Shown: positions 1 through 8,635, counted from the stretch's first letter. The stretch: DNA of 64,000 nt from Glandiceps talaboti (GCF_964340395.1 NC_135549.1:35304332-35368331); one strand, 5' to 3'. The notes: generated from the letters alone by a model not told the origin. A program made the numbers and translations.

Positions 1-980
1 ATGAAATAACGTCTGGTTTCTTCCCAAAATTTTCTAGGAGATAATCCCTGTGCATACACTTTATTTGCGATACCTTCTATCGTTATTGCAACAGAATTAA
101 TACTAGGATTAAAGAATAATTCGGTATCTAATGCATTTTGTAGCTGTGGTTTGCTGAATAATATGAAAATTCCTTTCAAACTTCTACATGGTATATTAAT
201 GTTCTCGTTAATAATTGTATTCGTACCAGAGAAGTTAATTGTTCTGAAATGTTGAATATGTTCGTAAAGAAAACTTTTACCGCTGTTATAATAACCCTTA
301 ATTTCCATAGCTAACTTTGAATCTCTTATCGTTTCATATTCAAGTTGAATGTTTGTTAAAGTATAATCCCAACGATCCGTGTCTTCACTTACTAGGATTT
401 TATTAACGGGAGCGAGAGTAATCTCCCATTCGATATGACTTCCTAAGCTCGAAGGATATACGGCTCCATGACCATTCATTATAGGATGAAATTTCGCGAG
501 ATCGATCGCATATTTTTTACCGTATGCCTTTAAAAGTGCAGCCTCTCCTAAGTAAGCCCCACCACCAACTCCATCGATATTATCGCTTCTCAATTTTCGG
601 CGATTTTCTGACTGAATTCCATACAGTGTTTTATTTGTTCTATCTGAATACAGATTTTTATACGTTTGTATTAAATTGTAGTTTGTTAAATCCATTAATT
701 TTTCCCCTTTGAATTTTAAAACTAATCGACTGATGATGTTAGCAGACAGGTTTTGAACAACGAAGTTCTTATTATGACCGTTTAATTTAAGATCAAAAAC
801 AAGATTGAATTTACCCGTTAGAACAACAGTGTCTTCTAATTTTGGACATCTGATATATAAACTTTCACCGGGTTTTGCACGATTTGGATTATACGTTACA
901 ACGTGATGAGTTCGTTCTCCTTTACTACCGAGTGCGTTCAATTTTGAGTAGTCACCTTGTAGTTCTCTGTTGTAAGGCAT
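1..980 (-). CDS. Major capsid protein (double jelly-roll), N-terminal 326 residues, partial
   Basis: The frame opens with ATG at 980 (MPYNREL...) and stays open for 326 codons to the left edge, so the 3' part is missing from the window. I translated it by hand because it has no stop in the window. Recognisable family patterns are an early strand-rich region, a GEKLMDLTNY segment near residue 95, LYGIQSENRRKLRS near residue 120, ITLAPVNKIL near residue 185, and IPCRSLKGIFILF around residue 270. These match, from memory, capsid proteins of invertebrate Polinton-like elements, whose full length is roughly twice this. The product would form the icosahedral shell. No stop or frameshift interrupts the visible portion, so this gene has been preserved better than its neighbours. 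The family call is recall-based, not searched. Confidence 0.75.
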   Translation of the reverse strand, partial: MPYNRELQGDYSKLNALGSKGERTHHVVTYNPNRAKPGESLYIRCPKLEDTVVLTGKFNLVFDLKLNGHNKNFVVQNLSANIISRLVLKFKGEKLMDLTNYNLIQTYKNLYSDRTNKTLYGIQSENRRKLRSDNIDGVGGGAYLGEAALLKAYGKKYAIDLAKFHPIMNGHGAVYPSSLGSHIEWEITLAPVNKILVSEDTDRWDYTLTNIQLEYETIRDSKLAMEIKGYYNSGKSFLYEHIQHFRTINFSGTNTIINENINIPCRSLKGIFILFSKPQLQNALDTELFFNPSINSVAITIEGIANKVYAQGLSPRKFWEETRRYF

Positions 981-1167
981 TTTTCTTTTACTATATCTAT
1001 GCTATATATTATACTAAAATACAAAAAATATAAGTATATTTAATAGTATTTATTTCATTTATTTTTTCATTTTATTTCATTTATTTATATATTTATTTTT
1101 TATTCGTTTAGTTAAAATCCGTTCATAAAGGTATACCGCTATTGCAGTTGCCAACAGCCATACATGT

Positions 1168-2331
1168 TCAGCTATAAATCCTACAACTTTTCCCGCTTTT
1201 TTCAAAACGAGTACCGATAATACCCGGCAGTGCCATCGCTGCTTTATTACCTAACCATTTTAATACATTCGCAACACGTTTAATAACTGCTTTGACTGGA
1301 CCACTACCGCTACTACCGCTTCCGCTACCACTACCAACGGGTGGTGATTTTATACCTAATGTAATGGTTATGGTACTTATGACTAAACCGAGTGCTGTTG
1401 CCAATGAAACTATAGTAACTCCATTACGTTTGAAAAGAATCACCAGTTTATCTTTAATACTAAGATTTGGGTCTTTAAGTACTTCTTTCAAAGCAGATGT
1501 CTCAGCTAACTTATTGTGTAAAATATCAGTTTCTTTATTATATTTTAAGATATGAACCTCAATTCTACCTAATTCTTTTTTTTCATCTTGCGTTAATTCT
1601 TCGATTTTTTGTCTGTTTTCCAATTCTTTTTTTCTATTATACAAATCTTCTAAACTTTTGACTGCTGTATCAAGTTCTTTACGCATGATTGTATATTCAG
1701 GATTGAGTTCATTCCATTCTTCAATTATCTTTTCAACCTTACTGATTTCATCTTTATTACCTTTAGTATCTCTTCTGCGGTAGGCCTGATAGTCCCTTAA
1801 ACGACCAATTATTGGTGGTGTGAGATATTCAGGTTCTTGTTCAAGTTCATCTAAATTTAAAGGTAACGACGGACTGGTAGTCGCAGCAGCAGCAGTATCC
1901 TCGAAAAGTCTATCAGCATACGCTTTATTAAATTTACCTTTTATTGTACTATAAGCTAAAAGTTTACCTTTTCTTGTAATGTTTTGATTTGTTACATTAT
2001 CATACAACTCTCCATCTTTTCCTACATATGTATTTAATTGTAATTCAGTTCGATTAACTGGCACACCACTTTTTTTGATAACTGCATCAATAGTATCTTC
2101 CAATAATTTAATTTTAAATTCAGTCAACTTAGCTCCAGCGGGACCTGTGGATTCAACTGTAGGGTCAACTGTAGGGTCTGTGAATGATGTTTCCTGGAAG
2201 CCACCCATTAATTCAAAATCCCTTGGGTTTTGTTCGTAGTCTGTCATTTCCAAGTCTACTCTGCGGTTTCCACGGTTATCTACATTTTCGTTTTCAAAAG
2301 GATTAATATCGAAAGGATCAAAATCAGTCAT
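1168..2331 (-). CDS. Membrane-anchored coiled-coil protein of the element, frame break near C-terminus
   Basis: This 387-residue protein has an acidic N-terminus (1-70), a charged heptad-like region rich in E/K/L (about 195-285), a hydrophobic membrane segment (about 304-327), a Gly/Ser linker (333-345), and a small amphipathic C-terminal stretch containing ALPGIIG. Proteins with this layout occur in invertebrate Polinton-like elements, where a virion or membrane role is assumed but unproven. After residue about 373 the annotated frame ends in an unrelated tail. The +1 frame from about 1,200 down to a stop at 1,077 reads as a second hydrophobic helix ending in basic residues. This suggests that the true C-terminus has been split by a one-base indel. 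Start codon ATG at 2,331 follows an AT-rich gap of about 200 bases. Confidence 0.6.
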   Translation of the reverse strand: MTDFDPFDINPFENENVDNRGNRRVDLEMTDYEQNPRDFELMGGFQETSFTDPTVDPTVESTGPAGAKLTEFKIKLLEDTIDAVIKKSGVPVNRTELQLNTYVGKDGELYDNVTNQNITRKGKLLAYSTIKGKFNKAYADRLFEDTAAAATTSPSLPLNLDELEQEPEYLTPPIIGRLRDYQAYRRRDTKGNKDEISKVEKIIEEWNELNPEYTIMRKELDTAVKSLEDLYNRKKELENRQKIEELTQDEKKELGRIEVHILKYNKETDILHNKLAETSALKEVLKDPNLSIKDKLVILFKRNGVTIVSLATALGLVISTITITLGIKSPPVGSGSGSGSSGSGPVKAVIKRVANVLKWLGNKAAMALPGIIGTRFEKSGKSCRIYS

Positions 2332-2371
2332 CTTACTAATATTATAATACTATACAAATAGTATACAAATA

Positions 2372-3087
2372 CTATATAAATAAGTAACTTAAAAATATTA
2401 TCCCAACTATTATTCCCATCGTTGAATATTCATGAACAACGTCACGCTCACTAGGCGCTGTTACTTCCGGTGTTACCGCTTCGACTGTTGGCACTTCTGC
2501 TACCGCTGCTGACGATGCTACCACGACTGACGTTCTAGTCGTTGCACTGGATCATCATGACCTTCCATTTCTTTTAATGCTGATTCTTTTACGTCATTAT
2601 TTATGTTGTTATAACCGAACTTCATATCTTCTGTCGCTTGTTGTAAGAAATTGTTATAACCCGCCACATTCGTATTCAAATTTATAATCATTTTACTCGG
2701 GATTAACCATAAAGAAGGAGAAATAGCTAGATCTAACTTTACCCTCGTTGCATTAATTACATTTTGATAACGTGGTATACTATCGTCCTCATTAATGCCT
2801 CTCGTCTCATCCTCGAGTAATGAAATCATTTTTTGTCTCGTTTCTTGACCAGCACCGCCAGAGTTTGCTATACTTACTCGCGTGTCTGCTTGACTTCCTA
2901 ACACGCAATATACATAAGATTCGATCGATCGATTCAATCTTCCTAAACCCGCTTGCGTAAAACCTGTACTGTTTGGTAAAACAAAGTAATTATATTGTTT
3001 ATAATCGGGATTTTGAAATTTATACCAATGCCAACTTCTTCGAGCCTCATCTGGAGCATCAGGGTTTTCAACCATTGTACCTTGCAA
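2372..3087 (-). CDS. C-terminal section of a conserved Polinton-like structural-type protein, two frame breaks
   Basis: The open frame covers 2,518-3,087 and has no good ATG at its beginning: it opens just after a stop and overlaps the end of the upstream gene, which lies in another frame. It contains SIESYVYCVLGSQADTRV (about residues 54-71) and a later KMIINLNTNVAGYNNFLQQA segment, a pattern I associate with a conserved protein of invertebrate Polinton-like elements. Its frame stops at 2,518. In the -1 frame a Val/Ala/Glu/Pro-rich stretch continues from about 2,545 and ends in a hydrophobic segment (GIIVGIIFLSYLFI) at a stop at 2,372, so the membrane anchor lies out of frame. Function is unknown, and virion or membrane association is inference. 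It is probably the second half of the gene at 3,068-3,832. Confidence 0.5.
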
Positions 3088-3832
3088 GATATTTATATTG
3101 AATATCTTTTATATATGTTTTTTTCCACCACTCATAACCAACACCTATACCATTGTTTCCCGATGTGTCATACGTGAATCTGAAATCTGTATTATAATTT
3201 AATCCGAATTCATCGCATATTCTATGATAAGACGATACATCATATAAATTATCGACTTTATTAAAAGTGTCGGGGTCGTCAGGTAGTGGGCAAGAAAGTT
3301 CATTCAATATTCTTCTTATAGTAAAGTACACGTGAAATCTAAAAAATGATTGAATCTGTTTAGGGATTTCATCATTATACAGATGATCGTGAATACTAAC
3401 ACCGCATCCGGTCGTAGCTAACCAAACAGCAAAATTCAATTGTTGATCCCAGTAACCCATATTTGGACCTTTCAACCATTTGTTGGCACTGTCTGCATTA
3501 TAATGAATTAATATGTAGTTTTTGAATATATCTCTCAATTTTATATTAAATCGATCAGTTTCACTTACATAAACATTCATGTTGACTAGTATGTTTCGTA
3601 TATCCACGGACATTATACTATCAAATGGTTGATGTAGTGCATAGTGTAAACTGTTAGTATTTGCTGCGCCTTGTGCTAAAGTAAATGGTTTTGGATAGTT
3701 AAGCGAATGCAGCAAGTGCGGCTGTGGTTCCTGTGGTTGCTGCAACTCCAATGATGTTGACACTTCTGAAGGTGGCTGTTTTAGTTTTGTTTGTTTCATT
3801 AACTTCGAGTATGGTAATCCTAATGACCACAT
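3068..3832 (-). CDS. N-terminal section of the same Polinton-like structural-type protein
   Basis: The 254-residue frame starts at ATG 3,832 after an AT-rich gap. It has a Gln/Pro-rich N-terminus (about 18-40) and then an ordered region with TGCGVSIHDHLY, FFRFHVYFTIRRIL and several Trp residues. It stops at 3,068, while the downstream frame (to 2,518) is open from just inside its last 12 codons in the +1 register. A 7-A run lies about 50 bases before the stop, but a stop in the downstream frame separates that run from the open part. Simple slippage at the run would therefore not join the two. A one-base indel between about 3,070 and 3,115 would. Whether this is decay, an assembly error or two genuine genes cannot be decided here. 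Function unknown. Confidence 0.5.
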   Translation of the reverse strand: MWSLGLPYSKLMKQTKLKQPPSEVSTSLELQQPQEPQPHLLHSLNYPKPFTLAQGAANTNSLHYALHQPFDSIMSVDIRNILVNMNVYVSETDRFNIKLRDIFKNYILIHYNADSANKWLKGPNMGYWDQQLNFAVWLATTGCGVSIHDHLYNDEIPKQIQSFFRFHVYFTIRRILNELSCPLPDDPDTFNKVDNLYDVSSYHRICDEFGLNYNTDFRFTYDTSGNNGIGVGYEWWKKTYIKDIQYKYLARYNG

Positions 3833-3879
3833 TTTTCAAGTAACTCTATATAAAAAACTATATAAAACTATATAAAACA

Positions 3880-4222
3880 CTATATAAAACACACTAATAA
3901 ATTTCCATAATTATCTTGAAATATATGTCTGTTCCTAGTATCTTGTATTAATTTAAGAACCCAGTATTCATTCAAATATTTAACTACTTGGTTGTCCTCT
4001 GAGTCAGGAAATAATACGTTTAAAAAAATTCTTTTTTTCGACTTCTTTACAAAAAGCTAAAATAATCTGATATAAACTTTGATCTTTCAATTTTACCCCT
4101 GTATTTACAATTAATACATGCATATTTTTCCTTCTTAAGTTGTCCCATTCTAGCTCTACATTAAAACCAAGGACTTCTTTGTACTTGTTTAAAAATTTAG
4201 TTATATTATGTTCTCCAAACAT
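3880..4222 (-). CDS. Small unassigned protein of the element with a frame break at A/T runs
   Basis: A 72-residue frame runs from ATG 4,222 to a stop at 4,004. It is rich in Asn, Glu and Lys and I do not recognise it. Just before its end the DNA has a run of seven A followed within a few bases by a run of seven T. In the +1 frame beyond these runs the sequence stays open to a stop at 3,880 and has a natural amino-acid composition (it includes LFPDSEDNQVVKYLNEYWVL). This suggests an original protein of about 115 residues whose frame was broken by a homopolymer indel. It lies 47 bases downstream of the integrase stop and may share its transcript. No motif allows a function to be assigned. Confidence 0.4.
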
Positions 4223-4269
4223 TTTGTACTGTACTATACATTAATAAATTATAAATATTAATAATTATA

Positions 4270-5358
4270 CTATTTTTTAATTTTTAAAATATTTTCAAGC
4301 GGTTCCCAAGAATTGAATTTATCATCATATCCTAACCATTTTACCAATGCGTATTCATGACCTTTTATTTTTTTCTTACGTAATACCCGTTCAACCTTGT
4401 ATTCCTTTGGATGATGTTTTGATTCCTTAGTCATATCAATTGATAATTCCTGTTCATAAAACGTGCCTTCAATGTCTTCACCCGATAAATCTTCCAGAGT
4501 GTAAACAATAACGGGACCAAAGATAATTTGTTTGATTTTGAAAAGTTCACGCGTATAGTTTGGTAGATATCCTTTGGCAAACACTTTCTTGTATTTGGAA
4601 ATTCTCACGGTATCATCGATATTAAACTTCGGAGTTCCATATTCAACAGTGAGATAAGCATCGTATAAATTATACCAAACGATATTTTCATTCCTCGGTA
4701 ATGATGCTTCCTTCGGAGTCATGTGGATTGAATTATGGTAGGTATTGTTATAACCATCCACTAATCGATCTAGTACATCGATCCAATTTCTAGTTTGTTT
4801 ATCAGTAAAATATTTATACATACGTGATTTAAGTGTCCTGTTAAAACGCTCGACAACCGATGCCTTTTTATTTGACTGTGTACTAAACCACTCAATTTTG
4901 TGATTTTCAAAGAGATCTTTAACATTCTTATTGTAAAATTCCCGTCCTTCATCAAACTGTATTTTATTCGGTTCACGGTCTTTAAAAATTAATTCAAAGG
5001 AGTCAGCCATTTCAATACCACGTTTTGACTTGAGTGGTATCGCCCAGGCATACTTCGATAACACATCGATAACAGTCAGGATGTAACGATACCCCTGGTC
5101 ATTGGACATCTCTACAATGTCAGCTTGCCACTGGTCATCGATTCCAGAAACAATTACTTTGTGGTAAGGGAACTTTTTAATCGCTGGTTTGTGCATAGTG
5201 TAAACTTCTTGTTCTTCCAGCCATTGTTTCAATTCTTTATACTTAATTTTTTTTAATTTTTTTTGTTTCACGTCTTCTTTGATTTTATGCCACAATTTTG
5301 TGATGGCGCTGTATGCTAAATCAGAATTATAATACAAGTCTCGCAAATACTGATCCAT
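4270..5358 (-). CDS. Polinton-type integrase with C-terminal chromodomain
   Basis: This 362-residue integrase is intact from ATG 5,358. It inserts the element's DNA ends into host chromatin. Domains in order are a basic helical N-terminal region (1-60); an RNase H-fold catalytic core with the DDE triad at D80 (WQADIVEM), D136 (IQFDEGREF) and E170 (ASVVERFNRT); an SH3-like C-terminal region (about 240-300); and a chromodomain (about 318-360). The chromodomain retains aromatic-cage-like residues Y320, W341 and W351 (SWEPLENI). The long D136-E170 spacing and the ASVVERFNRTLKSRMYKYF signature are typical of Polinton integrases rather than of retrotransposon ones. The chromodomain is expected to bias integration towards methylated histone marks; that is known for related families, not shown here. 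No stop or frameshift is seen, so it could still be functional. Confidence 0.9.
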   Translation of the reverse strand: MDQYLRDLYYNSDLAYSAITKLWHKIKEDVKQKKLKKIKYKELKQWLEEQEVYTMHKPAIKKFPYHKVIVSGIDDQWQADIVEMSNDQGYRYILTVIDVLSKYAWAIPLKSKRGIEMADSFELIFKDREPNKIQFDEGREFYNKNVKDLFENHKIEWFSTQSNKKASVVERFNRTLKSRMYKYFTDKQTRNWIDVLDRLVDGYNNTYHNSIHMTPKEASLPRNENIVWYNLYDAYLTVEYGTPKFNIDDTVRISKYKKVFAKGYLPNYTRELFKIKQIIFGPVIVYTLEDLSGEDIEGTFYEQELSIDMTKESKHHPKEYKVERVLRKKKIKGHEYALVKWLGYDDKFNSWEPLENILKIKK

Positions 5359-5405
5359 AGTACAGTATTATATTAGTAAACATTATTTTTTTATTTTTTC
5401 ATTAT

Positions 5406-5837
5406 TTAACTATTTTTGATTTCTGATTTTTCAATATCTGAATAACCATTCAGTTTATAATACTTTAAATAACGTTCTAAAGGTGGAGTATAATTGACAG
5501 CTTTTTGCATTTCGAGAGACTTCATAAATACTTCCCGAATAATTTCCTGAGGTGTTTCAGAGTAAATATTTGCTTGCGTATATGTTAGTAATTCTTTGAA
5601 ATTCTTATATTGTACTTTTAATCGTGATACTTTATCCGATAATTTTAAGTTTTGGTTAACAACTGTAACAACTATAGGAACAGCTGCTAATGCACCAACT
5701 CCTGAAATAATTCCACTAGTAATAAGTATCCCTTTATTAACACGACTTAATAATTTATAAGAACGTCTATACGCACTACATACTCGTGTAAGATAATCTA
5801 GTAGGTCTTGTATCGTTTTAATATTTTGATCAATCAT
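5406..5837 (-). CDS. Small membrane protein of the element
   Basis: A 143-residue protein starts at ATG 5,837, about 50 bases upstream of the integrase on the same strand. A helical, basic N-terminal region (about 5-35) is followed by one long hydrophobic segment (GILITSGIISGVGALAAVPIV, about 36-57), then a charged C-terminal half with Lys/Glu heptads and a Tyr-rich stretch. Glycine-rich single-span proteins beside the integrase are common in invertebrate Polinton-like elements, but their role is not established. Upstream of its start there are three tandem copies of a 12-base motif (tatcactttg, about 5,843-5,878) that may lie in its promoter region. No defects are visible. Confidence 0.6.
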   Translation of the reverse strand: MIDQNIKTIQDLLDYLTRVCSAYRRSYKLLSRVNKGILITSGIISGVGALAAVPIVVTVVNQNLKLSDKVSRLKVQYKNFKELLTYTQANIYSETPQEIIREVFMKSLEMQKAVNYTPPLERYLKYYKLNGYSDIEKSEIKNS

Positions 5838-5842
5838 TTTAT

Positions 5843-5878
5843 GGTATCACTTTGTATCACTTTGTATCACTTTGTATC
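5843..5878. repeat. Three short tandem repeats upstream of the small membrane protein
   Basis: Copies of gtatcacttt in about 12-base periods precede the start of the 143-residue gene on the minus strand. This could be promoter-proximal or simple slippage. Only the repetition itself is seen. Confidence 0.6.
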
Positions 5879-5918
5879 AGTTTATATATGTAAAAATATT
5901 ATTTTTATAACTATGAAA

Positions 5919-6110
5919 TTTGACAATTAAAGTGGAATGAAACACTACTTTTAAATATTAACGATTTGGTATTTCAATAGAATTTAATTGTTTCAAATTC
6001 ATATTTAAAGTCGTATTCTTTTGGAGGTATATCAGTTATATATTCAAAAATATCATTTTTAAAAGGTTTGATAATTAAAGTGGAATGAAAGACTACTTTT
6101 AAATCTTGAC
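5919..6110. repeat. Imperfect duplicated segment, about 40 bp, 149 bp apart
   Basis: The segment at about 5,919-5,957 and that at about 6,067-6,106 share attaaagtggaatgaaa and actacttttaaat in the same order. The second copy lies inside the 60-residue ORF at 5,974-6,156 and the first in its downstream spacer. It looks like a local duplication that extended or duplicated the end of a small gene. Confidence 0.7.
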
Positions 6111-6156
6111 AATTAAATACCGTAAAAGAAGAAGTAATTTTCGATTTATTTTGCAC
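5974..6156 (-). CDS. Short unassigned ORF of the element
   Basis: A 60-residue frame begins at ATG 6,156, two bases beyond the stop of the 113-residue gene upstream. That tight spacing supports it as a real gene or a frame-shifted continuation. It is Lys/Phe-rich (FHSTLIIKPFKNDIFEYITDIPPKEYDF...) with no recognised domain. Its DNA contains one copy of the 40-bp duplicated segment. Coding status is uncertain. Confidence 0.35.
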   Translation of the reverse strand: MQNKSKITSSFTVFNCQDLKVVFHSTLIIKPFKNDIFEYITDIPPKEYDFKYEFETIKFY

Positions 6157-6158
6157 TA

Positions 6159-6500
6159 CTAAAAATTATCCTTTAAAATACCACCACTATCTATAAAATG
6201 TTGTATATGATAAGTTCCTGGTAGTATATAGTATTTTTTTTCTGTCTCATCATATATTACTTTATTTGTGTTTATTATATGAGAAAATTCATTTAACATT
6301 ATTCTAATAATTCTTTTGCGGTTTAATTGAATTATTGCAATTTCTTCTCCTCTTTCTTCTGTTTTAGGCTTTGGAGGTGGAATCGGTTTTAATTTAAACA
6401 TATTATTTCCATATTCTATCTGATATTTAACATTTGGGATTATTTTCATAGGTTTAAAATCCCTAAGATCTTTGAGAGATAAGTTGAGAGCTTTATTCAT
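6159..6500 (-). CDS. Unassigned 113-residue protein of the element
   Basis: The frame starts at ATG 6,500, 41 bases after the stop of the 334-residue gene on the same strand. It has a basic N-terminus, a Pro-rich turn (KPIPPPKPKTEE, about 37-48) and a mixed alpha/beta-looking remainder ending in FIDSGGILKDNF. I do not recognise the family. Position and spacing match the other element genes, and the frame is clean, so I take it as a genuine element gene. Confidence 0.5.
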   Translation of the reverse strand: MNKALNLSLKDLRDFKPMKIIPNVKYQIEYGNNMFKLKPIPPPKPKTEERGEEIAIIQLNRKRIIRIMLNEFSHIINTNKVIYDETEKKYYILPGTYHIQHFIDSGGILKDNF

Positions 6501-6540
6501 TTTTTTAATCTATATTAAATACTAATTTAAAAATGCTAAT

Positions 6541-7545
6541 TTAAAGTACTTTAAAATCTAAAAGAATCATACGTTTCAAAGTTATTGTTTTAATATCTAA
6601 AAACTTTAACCCTTGTGTTATTGCATGTAACACTTCATTTGCCTGTAATGCTTCCGCTAATTTAGATGACGCTTTATTTTCTGTAAAAGTAACATTAATT
6701 ATCTCGTTCTCAATATCAATTTCAATATTTAATAATGTACGTCGGTCACACTTTATTGAAAATCCATCTAAAAGAGAATCGTATTCACCCTCGGTATTTA
6801 ATTTAATACATTCAATAATAATGGTACCACTGGTTATTTTCTTCATATTGTTCGTCATCGAATCAGAAAAAGTAACTAATTTTAATTTAGCCACATCAAT
6901 AGGTTTCAAACCGAGTACATTAAACTGAGTATCATAAAATAACTGAATACTTCCTTCTTCGTCAAGGTCATAAATACAATACCATTTCCCTGAATTCATA
7001 ATGCTTTTAAAAATAATGTTTTCCCTCACTATTGTATTTGAAACATCTGAATTTAAATGAATTTTCGGATTCAACAGGTCTAATCTAGGATCTGGTTCAT
7101 GTAAATAATGTCTGATATCAGCTAAAGTAAATGTTTTATTATTATCATTATAAACTAACACATAAGGAACTCGATCAAATAAACCATGATCAATAGTTAA
7201 TGGCTTTTCAAGCATTTCAACAAAATCTCGTGGTAATTCAAAAGCATAAAACGTAGCATCTCTGTTGCTATACGCAAAACCAAATGGTATATGATGTTTC
7301 GTTATTTTAAATTCTTCAATTGTCTCATTTACATCATTTAGGTCTACTAAATTGTTGGTATGTTCGTGTGGTTGAACTGCCGCTTGTTCTAAATTAAATG
7401 ATTTAGGTTCATTTTTCCATCTTAAAACAAAATCTTTATTATTATGTCGTCCGGATAAATTCGGCACGTTAAGATCGCTGAGATGATCAAGTGTATATCC
7501 TAGAGATGTTAATTTACCTAGTCCAAAATCTGATGGCGATGGCAT
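6541..7545 (-). CDS. Unassigned 334-residue protein of the element
   Basis: The second largest complete minus-strand gene runs from ATG 7,545. It has no signal peptide or membrane span. The sequence is rich in beta-prone segments (HIPFGFAYSNRDATFYAFELP, then several VTF/IIIEC/INVTFTE stretches), which would suit a virion or attachment protein, but no motif supports that directly. The C-terminus carries a helical LAEALQANEVLHAITQGLKFL segment. It faces the plus-strand gene at 7,608 across a 62-base gap, so the two probably share a bidirectional promoter. I do not recognise the family, and it would be a priority for structure-based searching. Confidence 0.5.
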   Translation of the reverse strand: MPSPSDFGLGKLTSLGYTLDHLSDLNVPNLSGRHNNKDFVLRWKNEPKSFNLEQAAVQPHEHTNNLVDLNDVNETIEEFKITKHHIPFGFAYSNRDATFYAFELPRDFVEMLEKPLTIDHGLFDRVPYVLVYNDNNKTFTLADIRHYLHEPDPRLDLLNPKIHLNSDVSNTIVRENIIFKSIMNSGKWYCIYDLDEEGSIQLFYDTQFNVLGLKPIDVAKLKLVTFSDSMTNNMKKITSGTIIIECIKLNTEGEYDSLLDGFSIKCDRRTLLNIEIDIENEIINVTFTENKASSKLAEALQANEVLHAITQGLKFLDIKTITLKRMILLDFKVL

Positions 7546-7607
7546 ATTATAGTATTTTTGTATTAAATATATAATATATATAATATATATACTATAATAT
7601 TAAAACA
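7546..7607. promoter_or_regulatory. Divergent AT-rich promoter region
   Basis: The 62 bases between two divergent starts (ATG 7,545 minus, ATG 7,608 plus) are almost pure A/T and contain repeated TATATA stretches (tatataatatatataatat). This would suit TATA-driven divergent transcription of the 334-residue gene and the putative minor capsid gene. The TATA function is inferred from composition and position only. Confidence 0.5.
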
Positions 7608-8273
7608 ATGAAGTTGTATATAAATGAAAAATCTAGTGATATTACTATCTATTTTACAGAAACGCTGATTGGTTATACACAGATACGATTATTGGAGTGT
7701 AAACTATATAATTCCTGGTATAATATTACGAAAGAAAACAATGAAATTGCTTTTACCGCTAACAAAAAAACGTCAGTTAAAAAAATAGAACCAGGTAATT
7801 ACAATGTAGAAACATTATCACAAGCGATTGGTAGATCACAATTGATTAATTTTAAGAGAATTTTACCAACGGGAAAAACACAAATGGTACTTGGTGATAA
7901 TGTTAAAGTAGACTTTTCAAAGTCAAAGAATTTTGCAAAAATACTTGGTTTTGAAGAGAAAGAATATAGTGCAACAGGTATTAGTCCAAACAAAGCAGAT
8001 TTTCTTCCTGTGACTGAATACATAGTCTATTGTGATATTATAGATACACCTACTAATTACATCAATGGGAAAAGGTCTAATTATTTACAAATTTTAATGT
8101 TAGAGGACCAGGATGATATAGGAAAAGCTACCACTTATACATTTCCCGATAATGTTCCAGTACCCATCAATCAAATGTATATATCTAATCTTCGAATTTG
8201 GATAACTGATCAAAATAACAAACCAATAGATTTTAATGGTCGGCCAATTTCATTTCAACTCGAGCTAACTTAA
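7608..8273 (+). CDS. Putative minor capsid / penton-type protein
   Basis: The only plus-strand gene of the element is 221 residues long from ATG 7,608, with no frame defects. Sequence character is almost wholly beta: alternating hydrophobic strands, KTSVKKIEPGNYNVETLSQAI (a turn-rich segment around 48-68), FAKILGFEEKEY (about 105-116), and a C-terminal NLRIWITDQNNKPIDFNGRP motif. That terminal pattern recurs in proteins of invertebrate Polinton-like elements that I associate with a single jelly-roll minor capsid or penton role. It ends 35 bases short of the convergent polymerase remnant. The role is inferred from fold character and family recall. Confidence 0.5.
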   Translation: MKLYINEKSSDITIYFTETLIGYTQIRLLECKLYNSWYNITKENNEIAFTANKKTSVKKIEPGNYNVETLSQAIGRSQLINFKRILPTGKTQMVLGDNVKVDFSKSKNFAKILGFEEKEYSATGISPNKADFLPVTEYIVYCDIIDTPTNYINGKRSNYLQILMLEDQDDIGKATTYTFPDNVPVPINQMYISNLRIWITDQNNKPIDFNGRPISFQLELT

Positions 8274-8281
8274 AGGTTACT

Positions 8282-8312
8282 AACGTTACTTACAGTTACT
8301 TATAGTTACTAA
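8282..8312. repeat. Short direct repeats at the convergent gene junction
   Basis: Between the two convergent stops the sequence repeats agttact / actaacgtt units (8,274-8,318). The last one overlaps the stop codon of the polymerase remnant on the minus strand. It may be slippage-derived. Confidence 0.5.
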
Positions 8313-8625
8313 CGTTTACCTAAATCAACGTGACCATATGCTAACGTGTTACGATGATCGAGAACATAACGTTTATCATTGAAGCAACTCAAAGAAGTCT
8401 TATTGATTGTATAACTACCGATCTGGTGATTTCTCGATCAAATAGTGTTCATGGAATGCTTCATTTGTAAATTTTCAAAAAGGACAGTCTTATATTCCTC
8501 GTGAGTAATATTCTTTTTAATAACTATCTTTTTTATACCTTTTGCTTTTCGATTTGACGAAGTTTCTGTGATATAAGAATACATTTTACTTCGAAGTCCA
8601 ATAAATTCAGTGATTGGTAAACCGG
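8309..8625 (-). pseudogene. Protein-primed DNA polymerase B, C-terminal remnant
   Basis: About 105 codons at the extreme C-terminus of a Polinton-type family B polymerase are readable on the minus strand, ending at a stop at 8,309-8,311. Recognised pieces are PITEFIGLRSKMYSY at the start, an AKGIKK segment, an HEEYK segment, then NHQIGSYTINKTSLS and DKRYVL near the end. One in-frame TGA (8,438-8,440) interrupts it where the family usually has Arg. Upstream of about 8,625 the similarity ends abruptly beside an 18-bp direct repeat, so the palm, fingers and exonuclease domains are missing. This copy therefore cannot supply its own polymerase. The identification rests on recalled family patterns. 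Confidence 0.8.
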
Positions 8626-8635
8626 CACAGCAATA

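Noticed and set aside
1292-1555. Plus-strand 87-codon ORF opposite the coiled-coil gene
   Set aside because: It is the antisense shadow of the Gly/Ser linker and membrane segment of the minus-strand gene.
3068-3140. Programmed -1 frameshift at the A7 run (A AAA AAC) in the structural-type gene
   Set aside because: The downstream frame is in the +1 register and a stop lies between the run and its open part, so -1 slippage there would not join the two frames.
7799-8023. Minus-strand 74-codon ORF inside the putative minor capsid gene
   Set aside because: It is an antisense shadow of a clean 221-codon plus-strand gene.
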